From the NCBI GenBank assembly GCA_001574975.1, contig KQ965753.1:62001-126000 (forward strand): 64,000 nt of DNA, written 5' to 3'. The translations under genes and the position numbers were made by a program. Below the pieces are notes generated by a model. That model ran no database searches. It was not told where the DNA came from and saw only the letters and a program-made list of their open reading frames with translations. The DNA is from Gonapodya prolifera JEL478 (Eukaryota; Monoblepharomycota; Monoblepharidomycetes; Monoblepharidales; Gonapodyaceae). Of the stretch, positions 1 to 11,459 are shown piece after piece (position 1 is the first letter of the stretch; every line of letters begins with the position of its first letter).

Positions 1-1719
1 CCGATCTGACCCTGGAGGTATCCCTTCTTGCTCTCGTAGAAGTTTTTGATACCCTCCCAGTAGGCCCATTGAGTGTCGGTGTCGATATTCATCTGACATT
101 CGAGTACGAACGACGGTGAAAAGGTCGGAGGTGCCAAGCATCAGTTGGGCCCGGACTACAACGGTCAAGCTATTGCAAACCGAACCTTGATAACACCGTG
201 CGACACCGCCTCCTTAATCTCAGCGTCCGTGCTCCCAGAGCCTCCGTGGAAGACAAAGTTGACGGGCTTGGATCCAGCGGCAAGGCCGAGCTTCTGGGCC
301 ACGAATTCCTGGTGCTTTCCGAGAAGTTGGGGGTGGAGCTTGACGTTGCCGGGCTTGTAGACACCGTGAACGTTACCGAAGGCAGCAGCGATGGTGAAGA
401 GGTCGGTGACCTGAGCGGAAGAAGTCAGTTTTCCGTATTCAAAAAATAGTACGTCGGAAGTTCCAAGGACTCACCTTGGTGAAGGCCTCGTAGATGTCCC
501 AGATGTCCTGAGGTTGGGTGTACAGCGCGGCGTTGTCGACGTCCTCGTTGTTCACACCGTCCTCCTCTCCACCGGTGATACCGATTTCCATCTCGAGAAG
601 GATGCCGAGCTTGGCCATGCGCTGGAGGTATCCGACGCAGATCGTGATGTTCTCGTGCTTGGGCTCTTCGGAGAGGTCGAGCATGTGGGAGGAGAAGAGG
701 GGCTCGCCGTGGACTTTGAAGTACTGTTGAGGCGTGAGTGATGGTTACGGAATATTTCGTCATGTGGAGGAGTAGACCGGAAGCCGGCATCGTCCGAAAC
801 ACACCTCTTCGTCCGCTTGGAGCATACCGTCGAACCAGGGGAGGAGCTTCTTGGCGCAGTGGTCGGAGTGAACTACAAATTCACAAGGCGACGTTACGAC
901 AGGCAAATCAGCTTGAGCCCACGAAGAGCCGCAAGTCCCACCAGCTTCTTCATGACTCACGGAGAACGGGAATGCCATACGCCTTAGCGACTTCACGGAC
1001 GTACTTGGCTCCCGACACGGCACCGAGGACGGAGGCCTCCTGCTTTCCGTTGGCGAGACCCTTTCCAGCAAAGTAAGCAGATCCACCCTGCGAGAACTGG
1101 ATGATGACGGGGGCTTTGTTGTCGCGGGCGGCTTCAAGGACGGCATTGATGGTCGAGGAGGTGGTGCTGGTGATGTGTCGATTGGGAGATTGCAGGTACA
1201 AGGTCGGAGGGAATAACACAGTGAGAGGGGGATACCGAATATGTGATGGTGAAAAGAACTTACCAGTTGAAAGCAGGGATAGCGAATCCGTGCTGTTGAT
1301 GGGGTGTGGTGGATTTCATGTGCCCGAAGAGTGGTGTCGTTGCGGACGAGAGATGGCAGTCGATATCCGATAGACGAAAGTCAAAACGCGAGACCACTTC
1401 AAAGGGAACCGTACTAATACTCGCCTTCTTCGCGTAGGCGATGAGTTTCCTGTCAACAGTTGAAAACGGGTGAGTCACAATCCTTGGTCAGGAATCAACC
1501 GCGATCCGCCATCAGAGATGGCATCGCTCAGACTCCACCATCCCACACCGTCTCATCGCGTCAAGTTGAGCAACGAACCCGCCGTGTGCCCCAATCCTGT
1601 CGCCGTGACCTGTTTGCGACATCAACAAGCCCGAGGGAAGCAACTCACCGGACGTTCTCGCCCGTCAAGACACCGGTAGGGATACCTGACGCGAGGATTC
1701 CTTCGAGGTGGCCGGACAT
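1..1719 (-). CDS. FBA1: Class II fructose-bisphosphate aldolase, 5' part (3' end beyond left edge)
   Basis: Zn-dependent aldolase of glycolysis and gluconeogenesis, cleaving fructose-1,6-bisphosphate into DHAP and glyceraldehyde-3-phosphate; cytosolic. Exons on the minus strand: 1719-1649, 1449-1425, 1292-1264, 1166-950ff (donor after IPVL), 872-805, 723-475, 410-186 and 92 to the edge; phases close throughout. The start MSGHLEGILASG is followed by LIAYAKK, then HGFAIPAFN. Family landmarks include the metal-site block LHSDHCAKKLLPWFDGML, EMEIGITGGEEDGVNNE, FHGGSGS and MNIDTDTQWAY. About the last 65 residues are missing because the window ends. The second intron (1424-1293) appears to use a GC donor (AAG|GCGAGT); reading it this way restores KK-HGFAIPAFN in frame. 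Confidence in identity is very high; individual exon ends are hand-called. Confidence 0.96.
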
Positions 1720-1856
1720 GATGGGATGGATGCGGTGCGATTGGATTGTGGAATGTTTGTGGAAACTGACGGAACAAGGGTCGTCAAAAGGTGGCACAGC
1801 CGGGCGACTCGACCCTTCGAGTTCAAACACATCCAAATGCCTAAGCAAACCGATTC

Positions 1857-3328
1857 ATGTCGCTCGACACACTTCCCAGGGAAATCACGGATCTCATTCT
1901 CATCAGACTCCCCCCGCACGCCGTCTATGCACGGATCTCGCTCGTTAGCCGGCGTTTGCGGTATAAGCGCGACACTTTCTCGACAGCGACGGCCGCGAAC
2001 ACTACGTTCCACTTTCCGTGGACCTCATAATCAAACACATGACAGGATACCGGCGTGCATCTGCACTCGACGATGCGATTTGGTCGTCGAAAGTGACGCT
2101 GCTGGACTCTTTCGAAAAGGTAGAGGGCAAAGGATGGATAGCTGGCTCAGTGACCGTCCAGATACAGGGACACGCTTTCGAGCAAATGCTGGAAGAGGGT
2201 CGGGGAAATCTTCGCGAACTTGTTAATGATTCCATCAGAAGGAGTCGTGAGTAGTCCTATATTCTTCTGCTTCTGGTCTCCTTACTTTGAACTACACGGT
2301 CTACACTAGTATCGCCCTTGGACGGGCTATCTTATGAATACATCGATCACACCGAAGAAAACGATATGCCGTGTGACCCAATTATTGCCCCCTGTTTCCA
2401 TCTCCACCTCATCAGACTCGGAGTCGGGCCCTCAGTATTTTCAGACCTCACTCATGAAGCGTTCCAGGCCGCGATTTGGTCACTTCGGGACATGAAACCC
2501 CTTCGCGTTGATATGGACACTTCCTTGGACTCCGCCTTGCTATGGTTCACCCTACCTCACAGCTCCATACCGTCAGTCCGCTGCTTTTCCCAAATGGATT
2601 TCTGGCGGGGTGGAGTGGGCCTCAATCCAGAATCGCAAGAACCGGATTTCGGCTTCGCGCACGTGTTTAAGATTTTCCCCAACATTGAGGAGTTTGAGAT
2701 TGATTTTTCTGGAGGATCGGTGGGACGCGATCAAGCAGTCGTTGAACAAGTTGTTGTTCAGCGACTGGACGCTCTGAGTCCGTCCCAGAAGGCGCAGATC
2801 AAACGCCTGAGCGTTTTTGAGTCATCTTCAGTAGAAAATCAGAGCTCTGGCCTTTTCGCAGTGATGGAGCACTTTGAGGAACTCGAGGAGATTGGTCCTT
2901 TGCGTCTTATTGGTCCAACTCCAATTACTGGCCCGATCACCCGTGCATCAGTACGCTCTGTCATCCTACGGACCGCTCACTTGCAACATGGCAACGCTCG
3001 AGTAAGTATCGACTTGGAGACGGTGACCCCAAAGGTGGAGAGAGCTATCATTCCTGTTCGCGAATGGAATCTGTCCCTCGAGGACACGGAAAACACATCC
3101 ATCCCTGAAATTTGGGTCGACGTGTTTGACTCGGTGCTGCCCTCTCGTGTAAAGGAGGTGACGTTGGTGCGGGATACGGCTTACCAGTTTGGGAGGGAGG
3201 ACCACACAAAGTTCATTCGCGATGTTGCTGAGGGTCTACGAAAGAAGGGAAAAATTGTCTTGGTGGACTTGGGAACGCGGTACAATGGGCGGACGAAGTC
3301 GGGCATGCCCTGGCGACACGGTGTCTGA
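1857..3328 (+). CDS. F-box protein, otherwise unrecognised
   Basis: The N-terminus starts MSLDTLPREITDLILIRL and continues HAVYARISLVSRRLR, a typical F-box, the Skp1-binding module of SCF ubiquitin ligases. The remaining ~430 residues are acidic and leucine-rich with no second domain I can name. An intron lies near 2250-2310 (GTGAGT donor, CTAG acceptor) and the main exon runs to the stop at 3326-3328. The F-box frame stops at 2028, while the downstream frame opens upstream of 2018. A 26-nt stretch at about 1960-1985 with GT..AG ends would join the frames (CG|C GAC GGC), but that is far shorter than other introns here, so a one-base indel is equally possible. Substrate recruitment is inferred from the F-box only. 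The 3' end is duplicated as a relic at 6450-6600. Confidence 0.7.
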
Positions 3329-3508
3329 ATATGTGGACTCGATATTCGAGGGAGATGGACATGGGTATTTTGAGGGGTTCACCCAAATCATTGGATGCGG
3401 TGATTTCTATGGGTTGCATGTTGTCGAGCACGTCGATCGGTGGAGTGAAAATGATATTTTACTGCCTTCACATTACTTATTAATTAATTGCACGTGAACG
3501 ATTAATCT

Positions 3509-6061
3509 TCACACTTTCACATCATTCTGCTCTTCAGATACAACCACGCTTAATGCAGCTGTCGCCTGCTGTTTTGCCTTCCACTCTCCCTGTTGTATTC
3601 TCGACTGGTAGCCCCACTGGACCACAGCCAGGCACAATGCGCAGGTCGCCACCGAGAGAAACACTGTGAAAGTGAGGTACCAACCCAGGCCCCAGTTTGA
3701 AAGCAAGGTGATGGACCAGAGCGGGGCGGACGCGGAAACTCCGGTTTTGACCTTGTTGGTGAAGTGTAATTTAAGTGTATGTTGCATCCCATGATCACGG
3801 AGGACTGTGTTTTGGGAGCACAACTCACCAGCATGACGAGCGCACTGATTGAAGATGCGCGAGACGTGAAAACTAAGTGACAAGACATGAGTACATACGC
3901 ATCACAGACAAAGGTGAGATCGGAGGGAGAGCTGTACTCACTATCGACTAAATACACCGTGGTGATATTACTCACGGTCATATACCCGACGCCCGCGAAC
4001 ACGAGGCATATGAGCGGGACCGCGACGTGCACTTGGTACTGGACGGACCAGCTCAGTCCTAGGACGCCTATGGAAAAGGGCACCATGGCGTACGGAATGA
4101 CCCGCAGACGATCTTCAGCGCAGCGCACGCCCTTGTTTCGGGCGGAGGAGCGCCGGATCTCGCGGTCGGAGAGGGTGCCGCCGAGCTGGGCGCCTGGAGA
4201 GATGCGGCGTTTGAAAAGAGGGAGATAACCAACGCAGGTAAGTGAAAATCGTACCGGCGCACTGTCCCACGGCAAAGGGCAGGTATGCGAGTCCTACGAC
4301 GGTCTCGTTGAAGCCGTAGTTTGTACTCCACGCGGTCGGGGCGTATGTCAGCCTGGAGGAGTCGTGTAGTAAACACGATGACGACCGCTGTGCTGTTCAT
4401 ACTCGCGTTCAGCTTACCATGACCTAATCATGGAAATACAGAGATCGTCGTTAATGTCGCCAGAACAGAGCTTAAGGCTTTTTGTACCAAGACAGATGAC
4501 GTACCAGTAATAGATCATAACCCCCGTGGCGACAATGATCGCAGATGTGACGAACCAATAGCGCAGGTACCGCAAACTTGAGAGCGGGTTGTAGTTACTA
4601 ATGAGCACCGCGGTGACTTTTTGCCGGAGGGTTGAGTTAGGGTTCAGAGTCTTTGGCGATGCGTGTACGAAATTGCTGCGGAGTGTTTCGGGCACGAAGA
4701 GGATGATGACCATCCCGACACAGCCCAGGACGAGCAGGAGAAGAAAGGTTGCGCGCCACCCGAGTGTTTCGCCGATGACGCCGCCTGATTTGTAGGGAAG
4801 ATTCGTGAATATTCATCCCCATCTTTACTGCGCGACTAAAGTTCAATGGTGGCGTGACGTGATGACGTACCGAGCGGTGGACCCAAGATGGGCCCAATAA
4901 TTGCACCACTTTGGAACCACCCAAGGGCGGTCCCGCGTTCATGGATCTCAAACAAGTCCGAGATGGAGCCGGCACCGACGTTCCACACGGCGGAGACGGA
5001 AGCGCCTTGGATCGCGCGGCCGACGAGAAGCATGGTGATGGTGGAACTTTGCCAGCATGTGATGGTGGATGCGAGGAAGAGGAGCCAGCTTGGAAATGGC
5101 GTGGGGCGGGGTCGGTGCCGTTGCAGGTGGATTTTTTTCACCAATTATTTCAGACCTCACTAATTTCGAAACTGCCCAAAAGGCAAGGCATACGTACCTG
5201 GTGAAAAGCACGCGCTTTCGACCGGCGGTGTCGCCGATCACGCTCCACAGGATGGGGGCGAACCCGGACATCCAGGCAAATAGTGAGATTGTGAGATTTC
5301 TGACATGGGGTGGGATGTTCCAATAAAGGTGAGGTGCAAGCGGAGTCGAATTAGTTGATCGGAGACTTACACAAGAACGGTGGTCGTTTGAAACTGATGG
5401 CAGAGCAAGGTGAAAAGATTAATAGAAGGGGTGTCAAGGAATAGTAGGTGGCGTTTCACAAGACAAATGCAGCTCTCAACAGTCAACTCCCACACAGAAG
5501 ACATTGGCCAAACATCATCTGCAACTCGCATCCATTTCTACTGCCAAACATCCTCTGCCAATCCCCCACATTCCCACTTTCGCCAAACATCACCTGCAAC
5601 TCCGGCAAATTGAACACTCCGTGCCCACGCTGTGTGTATTGCACGTACTCATTTCTCCACCACACTTACATCTGTTTGCACTTGAAGGAGCGACGGAGCG
5701 TAAATGTGCTGGCCCAGCGCCCCAATGAGTGAACACACGCTCAGGGCCACGACAATTGCCATTTTCTTGGACCGCGAATAGGAGCGCGGATCGGTGGCGG
5801 GCGGCACACCCCACGTGAGAGCTGCGACGGTGACGACGAGCCATTGGAACGGCTATTCATGACGCGTTGGCGGGATGCAGCCTGAGTGTTTGCACCGAAA
5901 CGAAGACTTGCAAACGAGAGAGTGGCCAGAGAACGTACATGCGAGTGTGTCGTCTTTGGATGGTCTGTCGGGTGCCGGACACCATCCGCGTCTGCAGCAT
6001 CGGCGGCCAGTTCTGCGCCTTCTTCGTCCTTGCGTTGCGAGGGCGACATGTGCGCAGACAT
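3509..6061 (-). CDS. MFS transporter, 12-TM DHA1 (multidrug/H+ antiporter)-like
   Basis: Ten exons join in phase: 6061-5939, 5852-5670, 5393-5371, 5299-5198, 5088-4871, 4784-4505, 4352-4255, 4193-3942, 3872-3829 and 3751-3509, giving about 521 aa. TM1 is AIVVALSVCSLIGALGQ. The MFS motif A loop appears as WSVIGDTAGRKRV. TM4-TM5 carry LLVGRAIQGASVSAVWNVG and FQSGAIIGPILGPPLG, and the second half has GLAYLPFAVGQCAG followed by GGTLSDR. The last exon encodes the final TM and a hydrophilic tail. Proton-coupled export of small molecules at the plasma membrane is inferred from the family; substrate unknown. Start is uncertain between Met codons at 6121, 6061 and 6049. A 23-nt exon (5393-5371) is needed to keep frame. 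A decayed tandem copy lies at 6.7-8.9 kb. Confidence 0.9.
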
Positions 6062-6339
6062 GTGCGAGTGCGGTGGCGCGACGGATGCAGAAAAAAGATT
6101 CGGGCAAAACGTCGGAAGCAAATGGACTTTCTCCTGCGGCCCACCCGAGCGCGTACCTAACCGTCTATCTATGTTCTCTTCTAGATCTTTTGTAGCTTCA
6201 ATTGCATTTCAGAAACCTTGTTCGCCACGAGCGCACGCTTATGACCCCTCGGAGGTAGCCTCCCTTTTGGTTCGGTCCGTAGCCACGTATGCTACGTTGC
6301 GACACCTGGAGACATTTGCCAACCCTAGTCGATCCTTGT

Positions 6340-6600
6340 CGTGTTTCAAGGCAGCCGAGACCGCATCGCTCGGACTCCGCCATCCCACACCCTATCAGCG
6401 CGTCAAGTTCAGCAACGAACCCACCACGTGCCCCGGTTCTGTCACCCCGACATCAACACGAAGTTCATTCACGAGGTTGCTGAGGGTCTACAAAGAAGGG
6501 AAAATTGTCTCGGTGGACTTTGGAACCCGGTACAATGGGCGGACGAAGTTGGGGATGCCGTTGCGGCACGGTGTGAACTTGTGGACTCTAATTGAATGAG
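6340..6600 (+). pseudogene. Relic of duplicated FBA-intron/F-box segment
   Basis: 6350-6450 matches the first intron of the aldolase gene (about 1505-1620) and is joined directly to a copy of the last ~45 codons of the F-box gene (3200-3328). Shared residues include GTRYNGRTK and LRHGV. The intervening ~1.6 kb (aldolase exon 1, promoters and most of the F-box gene) is absent, so this copy cannot encode an F-box protein. It continues into the degraded MFS copy downstream in the same order as the parent segment, which marks a tandem segmental duplication followed by deletion. Confidence 0.8.
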
Positions 6601-6736
6601 CTAAGCAAATTCATTACGAGGAGTTGACTCCAATCATCGGATGCGGGGAATTTGAATGCATTGCACATTGAGCATGCCGATCAGCGGGGTCAAACGGTGT
6701 TTATAATAGCGCAGCCTTGACAATACATGTTATTTA

Positions 6737-8876
6737 ATGCATACGAACAATTACTTACACTGTCGCATCAATCTGCTCTTCATTAACTACAATAACATCT
6801 GCAACTGCCGGTTGCTCCTTTGCCTTCCACTCTCCCTGTTGTATACTCGACTGGCATCCCCACTGGACCACCGCGAGGGTCAACAAGCACGTCGCCACTG
6901 CGAGGAACATGGTGAGAGTGAAGTACCAGCCCAGGCCCCAGTTTGAAAGTAGGGTGATCGACCAGAGCGGGGCGGATGCGGAAACTCCAGGTTTGACCTA
7001 GAGAACGTGGTATTTCATGCGGTGATCACGTGCACCGAGGACTGTGTTTAGGGATCACAGCTCACCAGCATTACGAGTGCACTGAAGGAGGATGCGCGAG
7101 ACGTGAAGATTAAGTGACGAGCCACGAGACGAAATGAGTATGCATCGCATCTCAATCCGAAATTGATCGCAAAGACGGGCCAGTCTCGGCGCAAGAGCTG
7201 CCATACTCACTATCCACCAGATACACCGTGGTGATATTACTCACGGACATATACCCCACGCCCACGAACACGAGGCATATAAGCGGCACCGAAACGTGGA
7301 CCTCGTACTGCACGGACCAGCACAGACCGAGTGCCATTGTTTTGTGCGGAGGAGCGCTGGATTACGCGGTCGGAGAGGGTGCCCCCAAGTTGGGCGCCTG
7401 GGCAGATGGAAGACGGAGGGTTGAAGTCAAGAGATGAGCAACTCAGGTAGGTACACGCAATAACAGACGACTCATGTCCGATTTGTCAACTTTCGTACGT
7501 ACCGGCGCACTGTCCCACGGCAAAGGGCTAGTACCCGAGCCCGACAACCGTCTCATTGTGGCCGTAGTTTGTAATCCACGCGGTTGGAGCGTATGTCAAC
7601 CTGAAGGACGGGAATCGTAGTGAAACTTGATGACGAGCGCCCAGGTGTTCACAGTCGCGTTTTGCTGACCATGACCTAATCATGGAGTGAACAGCTCGTC
7701 ATTAATGTCGCCAGAGCAAGGAATTTTGCACCGAAAAAAGCGACAAACGTACCAGTAATAGATCATAATTGTGAGGGGCTCGGGCGGACCCCCTCACAGT
7801 TGCTGTGGTCCAAGTCAGAGGAACACGCTGGAACTCATCGGAACTGCTTGCGCAATAACGGACACGATTTGATAAGCAGAATACGAAAAGCGTAAACTAG
7901 AATTGGAGCTATATAAACACTTGTAGAACTGCTAAAAACAAGCCTTTTGACTTCGAATCTCACTCGTCTCACTCGTTCCCACTCGCTCGTCGCGGCTCTC
8001 AGGTCACTCGGTGTGACCTCTCGGCTCTCTCTCGGCTCTCTCTCGCTCGTACTCGACTCTCTCTCTCGCTCGTACACGGCTCTCCTACACGCTGGTCGCG
8101 TGCCTTCGGACACACTCGACAACCCCCGCCCGCTCCCCCTGACAATAATCCCCGTGGCCACAATGATCGTGAACGTGACGAACCAACATCGCAAGAACCG
8201 CAAGATCGACAACGCGTTATAATTACTGGTGAGCACGCCAGCCGAGTTGTGCGCCGATGTCACCGCCTGTGTTGGTGAGATTTGATGGTACGTCAGGGTT
8301 TGATACGTGCGTGGAGTGACATTCAACGTGGCGTGCACGACAGTCGACACATACCAAGCGGTGGACCCGCAATAGGTCCAATAATTGCGCCACTCTGGAA
8401 CCACCCCAGTGCGGTCCGCGCTCTTGGATCTCAAACAGGTCCGAGACAGTCCCCGAGCCGACATTCCACACGGCGCAGACCGAAGCGCCTTGGATCGTGC
8501 GGTTTACGAGGAACATGATGATGGTGGATGCGAGGACGAGGAGCCAGCTGGGGGGAAGGAGGGGGCCGGGCGGGGGAGGGACCGTTCCGGGAAAATTTTC
8601 AGGCCGAACTATCTACAGTCTGTTGACGCGTTGGTGGGATGCGGCGTGAGTTTTGGCGCAGAAACGAATACTTGGATATTAATGTAGAGCGAGTGAACGT
8701 ACGCGAGACGCTTTGGTGTTTTGTTGCGCTGTCAGGTGCTGGAAATCTGTCTCGTCTGCACCGTCAGCCGCGACCGAGGGTGGCGCGGATGGCATCGAGG
8801 AAGACGCGTGCGTCGCGGGATGCGAAGACATGTGCGCGAGTGTGGGTGCAGAGAAAGGCGGAACCAAAAAGTGCAT
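6737..8876 (-). pseudogene. Degenerate tandem copy of the DHA1-like MFS transporter
   Basis: Blocks collinear with the gene at 3509-6061 are readable: the last-exon region (6780-7000), VSVPLICLVFVGVGYMSVSNITTVYLVD (7210-7330), a counterpart of the TYAPTAW..NETVVGLAY exon (7500-7600), the ISNYNPLSSLRYLRYW block (8150-8230), NRTIQGASVCAVWNVGSG (8410-8516) and the N-terminal exon (8640-8876). Relative to the parent it lacks about 150-180 bp after the SLRYLR block and all of the region equivalent to 5145-5830 (parent exons 2-4), and its frames are broken in several places. A MITE-like insertion (7769-8145) interrupts it at an exon-end site. It is a pseudogene of a host transporter, not a second transporter. 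Confidence 0.88.
7769..8145. mobile_element. 377-bp MITE-like insertion with TAA target duplication
   Basis: The paralogous site near 4525 reads GATCATAACCCCCGTGG, uninterrupted. Here the same site reads GATCATAA, then 377 bp, then TAATCCCCGTGG, so TAA is duplicated at 7766-7768 and 8146-8148. The ends are inverted repeats: left TTGTGAGGGGCTCGGGCGG; right, read on the minus strand, TTGTCAGGGGGAGCGGGCGG. The interior is C/T-rich with repeated CTCTCTCTCGCTCGTAC-type words and has no transposase. A 3-bp TAA duplication fits the TWA preference of PIF/Harbinger elements, but family assignment is only inference. The empty paralogous site makes the insertion itself very secure. Confidence 0.82.
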
Positions 8877-9399
8877 CTTTGATAGTGCGGCGCAAACACT
8901 TTAGCCTGTGTCCCACCCGGGTCAGTCCCCTCCCCGTCCCTTCCTCTGACCCTATCCCTCTCTGATTTACGACACTTCTTCTGTAGCTTCAATTCTTCTT
9001 GAAAATTGTTCTTCTCCACGAACGCACGTTGGTGGCTTTCTGGAGGTTAATATGCGTTTCCATCGCCTCTTCTGAGGCCGCTCACAGATGGCCGGAGGCC
9101 TGTACTATAAGCACAAATACACGCGCCATACTTGGTGCTGAGGTGAAATGCATCGTCTGTCAGGAGGCGCCCCGTAAAAGCCCACTACAAACCTGCTTAT
9201 TATTGATGATGGCACACAGAAGAAACGTTTGCTGGGTCATTGGGTTCGACCGTGAAGGTGGTGACGTGTTTCTCTCGTAAGAAATCAAATGCGCTCTTTA
9301 CAATTCTGAATCATAAGGTGCCGAGTGTATCATCATGCACATTTGACCCTCGGCTGAATTCCCAAACCTCACCACGAGCTCTACCGCAGCGGACCTTCG

Positions 9400-11459
9400 A
9401 TGACACCTCTGCCATATCTCCCGCACGGCATTGTCGAGCTCCTCTCACCAAGTTCACTCGCTCTTGTTCTCTTCGTCTACCTCTTCGGCCGCTGGATAGC
9501 GTCGCTCGTCCATCACTTCTTGTTCGACCCACTCCGCCATGTCCCGACGTACAACGTCAGTCTTGCGTTCCCGCTATGGACTGTGATGGTATTACTACGC
9601 GGGAACGGATTCGCGCTCAAGGAAAGCGTCCATCGGGCGAAAGAAACGGGGATAGTGAGGCGAGAGTCTGCCAATGTCTCCTTCCATCGTCCGCCATCAC
9701 GAGCTTTATATGCAGGTTTTCAAAGAACGAAGTCGACTTGTCGGACCCGGACGCAATCCATCGGGTACGAGCATGATTAATTACTCGTTGAAGCTCCGCA
9801 ACACTTTATGAGCTCCTACTCATGTTCAACGCCAAAAGGTACTTCGCATCCTTGACGAGCCCAAGCACAAGGAGACATACGAAATGGGAAAGTTTTTCAA
9901 AGATGTAGGTCGGCCTTACCAAACCCCAAAACCGTTCGACGACTTTGGAGTCTGGTTTGTTGAGCCATCCCCGCCCGTCAACCCACCAGGATCCCGACGA
10001 CATAGTTCTGGTCAGCGACATCTCCAAGCACAAAGAGCTGCGCCGCATGTTTGCGCCTGGATTTTCCATCAAATATTTGGGCAATCTCGAGCCCCTCATG
10101 AGTAAAGTGGTCCATAACTTCGAGACCGTCCTTCAGGGACACGGAGAGTCTGGGACGACGGTTGACATTGCTGACTGTTTCCATGTGTGTATTTTGTGGT
10201 TGAAACAATGCCGCGTTCTACTCCGTTTCTCTAAATCACGAGAACACAGAATATCGCGACCGACATCATTGGTGAAACGGCTTTTGGGCAGTCCTTCGAC
10301 ATGGTCCACAATCCCAACCACTCGTACCAAGCGGCAATCAAGGCCCTCATCCCATTCTTCGTGCTTCGGCTTGCACTTCCCTTCGTTCCCGAATCCATGC
10401 TGGGCATGCACAAGCTCCGGGACGCCCAAGCAAGTCACGTCCGCATGTGCATACAGAACAGACGTGAGAAGATGCAGGCGGGGCACGTGCGGGACGACAT
10501 TTTGCAAATCATTCTCGACCACCGCGACTCCTACACTGGTGCGCCTATCATTGAGGAGGAAATCGCGGTTCACGCGCGTATTTTCCTGCTGGCTGGATCG
10601 GAGACCACGGCGAACACGATGGCGTGGACGCTTTTGTTTCTTTTGAAGAACCCGGCCGCCTTTGATAGACTCAAGAAGGAACTCGATGCCGCGTTTCCGG
10701 ATGGGATGAAGGCGCCACTATCCCTCGCAAAGTTAAAGACCTTGCCGTGGTTCGACGCTTGTGTGAAGGAAGCGCTGAGGCTCAAGCCTATTCTTCCGGC
10801 GATGATCAGAACTGCGAGATCGGACTTGGAGCTCTCTGTGAAGGGGTATGACGGCAAGGCAAGAACGTACTGCCTTCCCAAAGGCACAGTCATCAGAACA
10901 AACGCGTATGCGGCGCAGAGGAACCCAAGCGGTGAGTGACAATACTTCCGTTCTTGGGTTTAGATTCTCGACCTACTGAACCATTTTGTGCAGTCTGGCT
11001 ACGTCCTGATGAGTACCTCCCGGAACGATGGTTGACCCACTTGTCCACGAAAGAGGAGGAAGCGTTCACGTACAGCAGCAGCGGCACTGCTCGAAAGGAC
11101 GAACATGTGGAAGCCGTGACGGAGAAATATGACGGTCCACAAATGCTCCACCAACGAGCATTCATGCCATTTTCCATGGGATCGCGGTGTGTCTTTGCAA
11201 ATCCTTATGCTGATTTGTTAGTTTGGTGACCCGAAGTCTCCTCTCCTTCAACCGTCATCCCATGAATACCACGTGAAGTGATTGCCTTGGCCGCAACTTT
11301 GCTTGGAACGAGATGAGACTCGTTCTGGGCCATCTCATTCGCAGGTACGACGTCGTTCCCGAATTTGACGTGAACGAAATACTGGAGGGCAAGGAGATGG
11401 CAACGCTCTCGGTGGGCAGAAAGGGCGGTATGCCAGTGAAACTGATCAGGCGCATATGA
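9400..11459 (+). CDS. Cytochrome P450 monooxygenase
   Basis: Seven exons in phase (9400-9659, 9716-9764, 9839-9904, 9990-10184, 10250-10931, 10994-11186, 11279-11459) give about 541 aa. The N-terminal anchor includes LALVLFVYLFGRWIASLV, so it should sit in the ER membrane. The I-helix oxygen-binding motif is LLAGSETTANT, the K-helix ExxR is EALR in KEALRLKP, the PERF-like region is RPDEYLPERW, and the heme loop PFSMGSRDCLGRNFAWNE is split by the last intron just before the Cys-bearing codons. Intron 1 uses a GC donor (GTGAG|GCGAGA), which alone restores GIVRFSKNEVDLSDPDAI. Intron 3 (9905-9989) is the least certain. Substrate unknown; no biosynthetic cluster genes adjoin it. Confidence 0.94.

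Noticed and set aside
7835-8464. 209-codon minus-strand frame across the MITE
   Set aside because: It reads through the low-complexity inside of the insertion into broken transporter sequence; no conserved protein.
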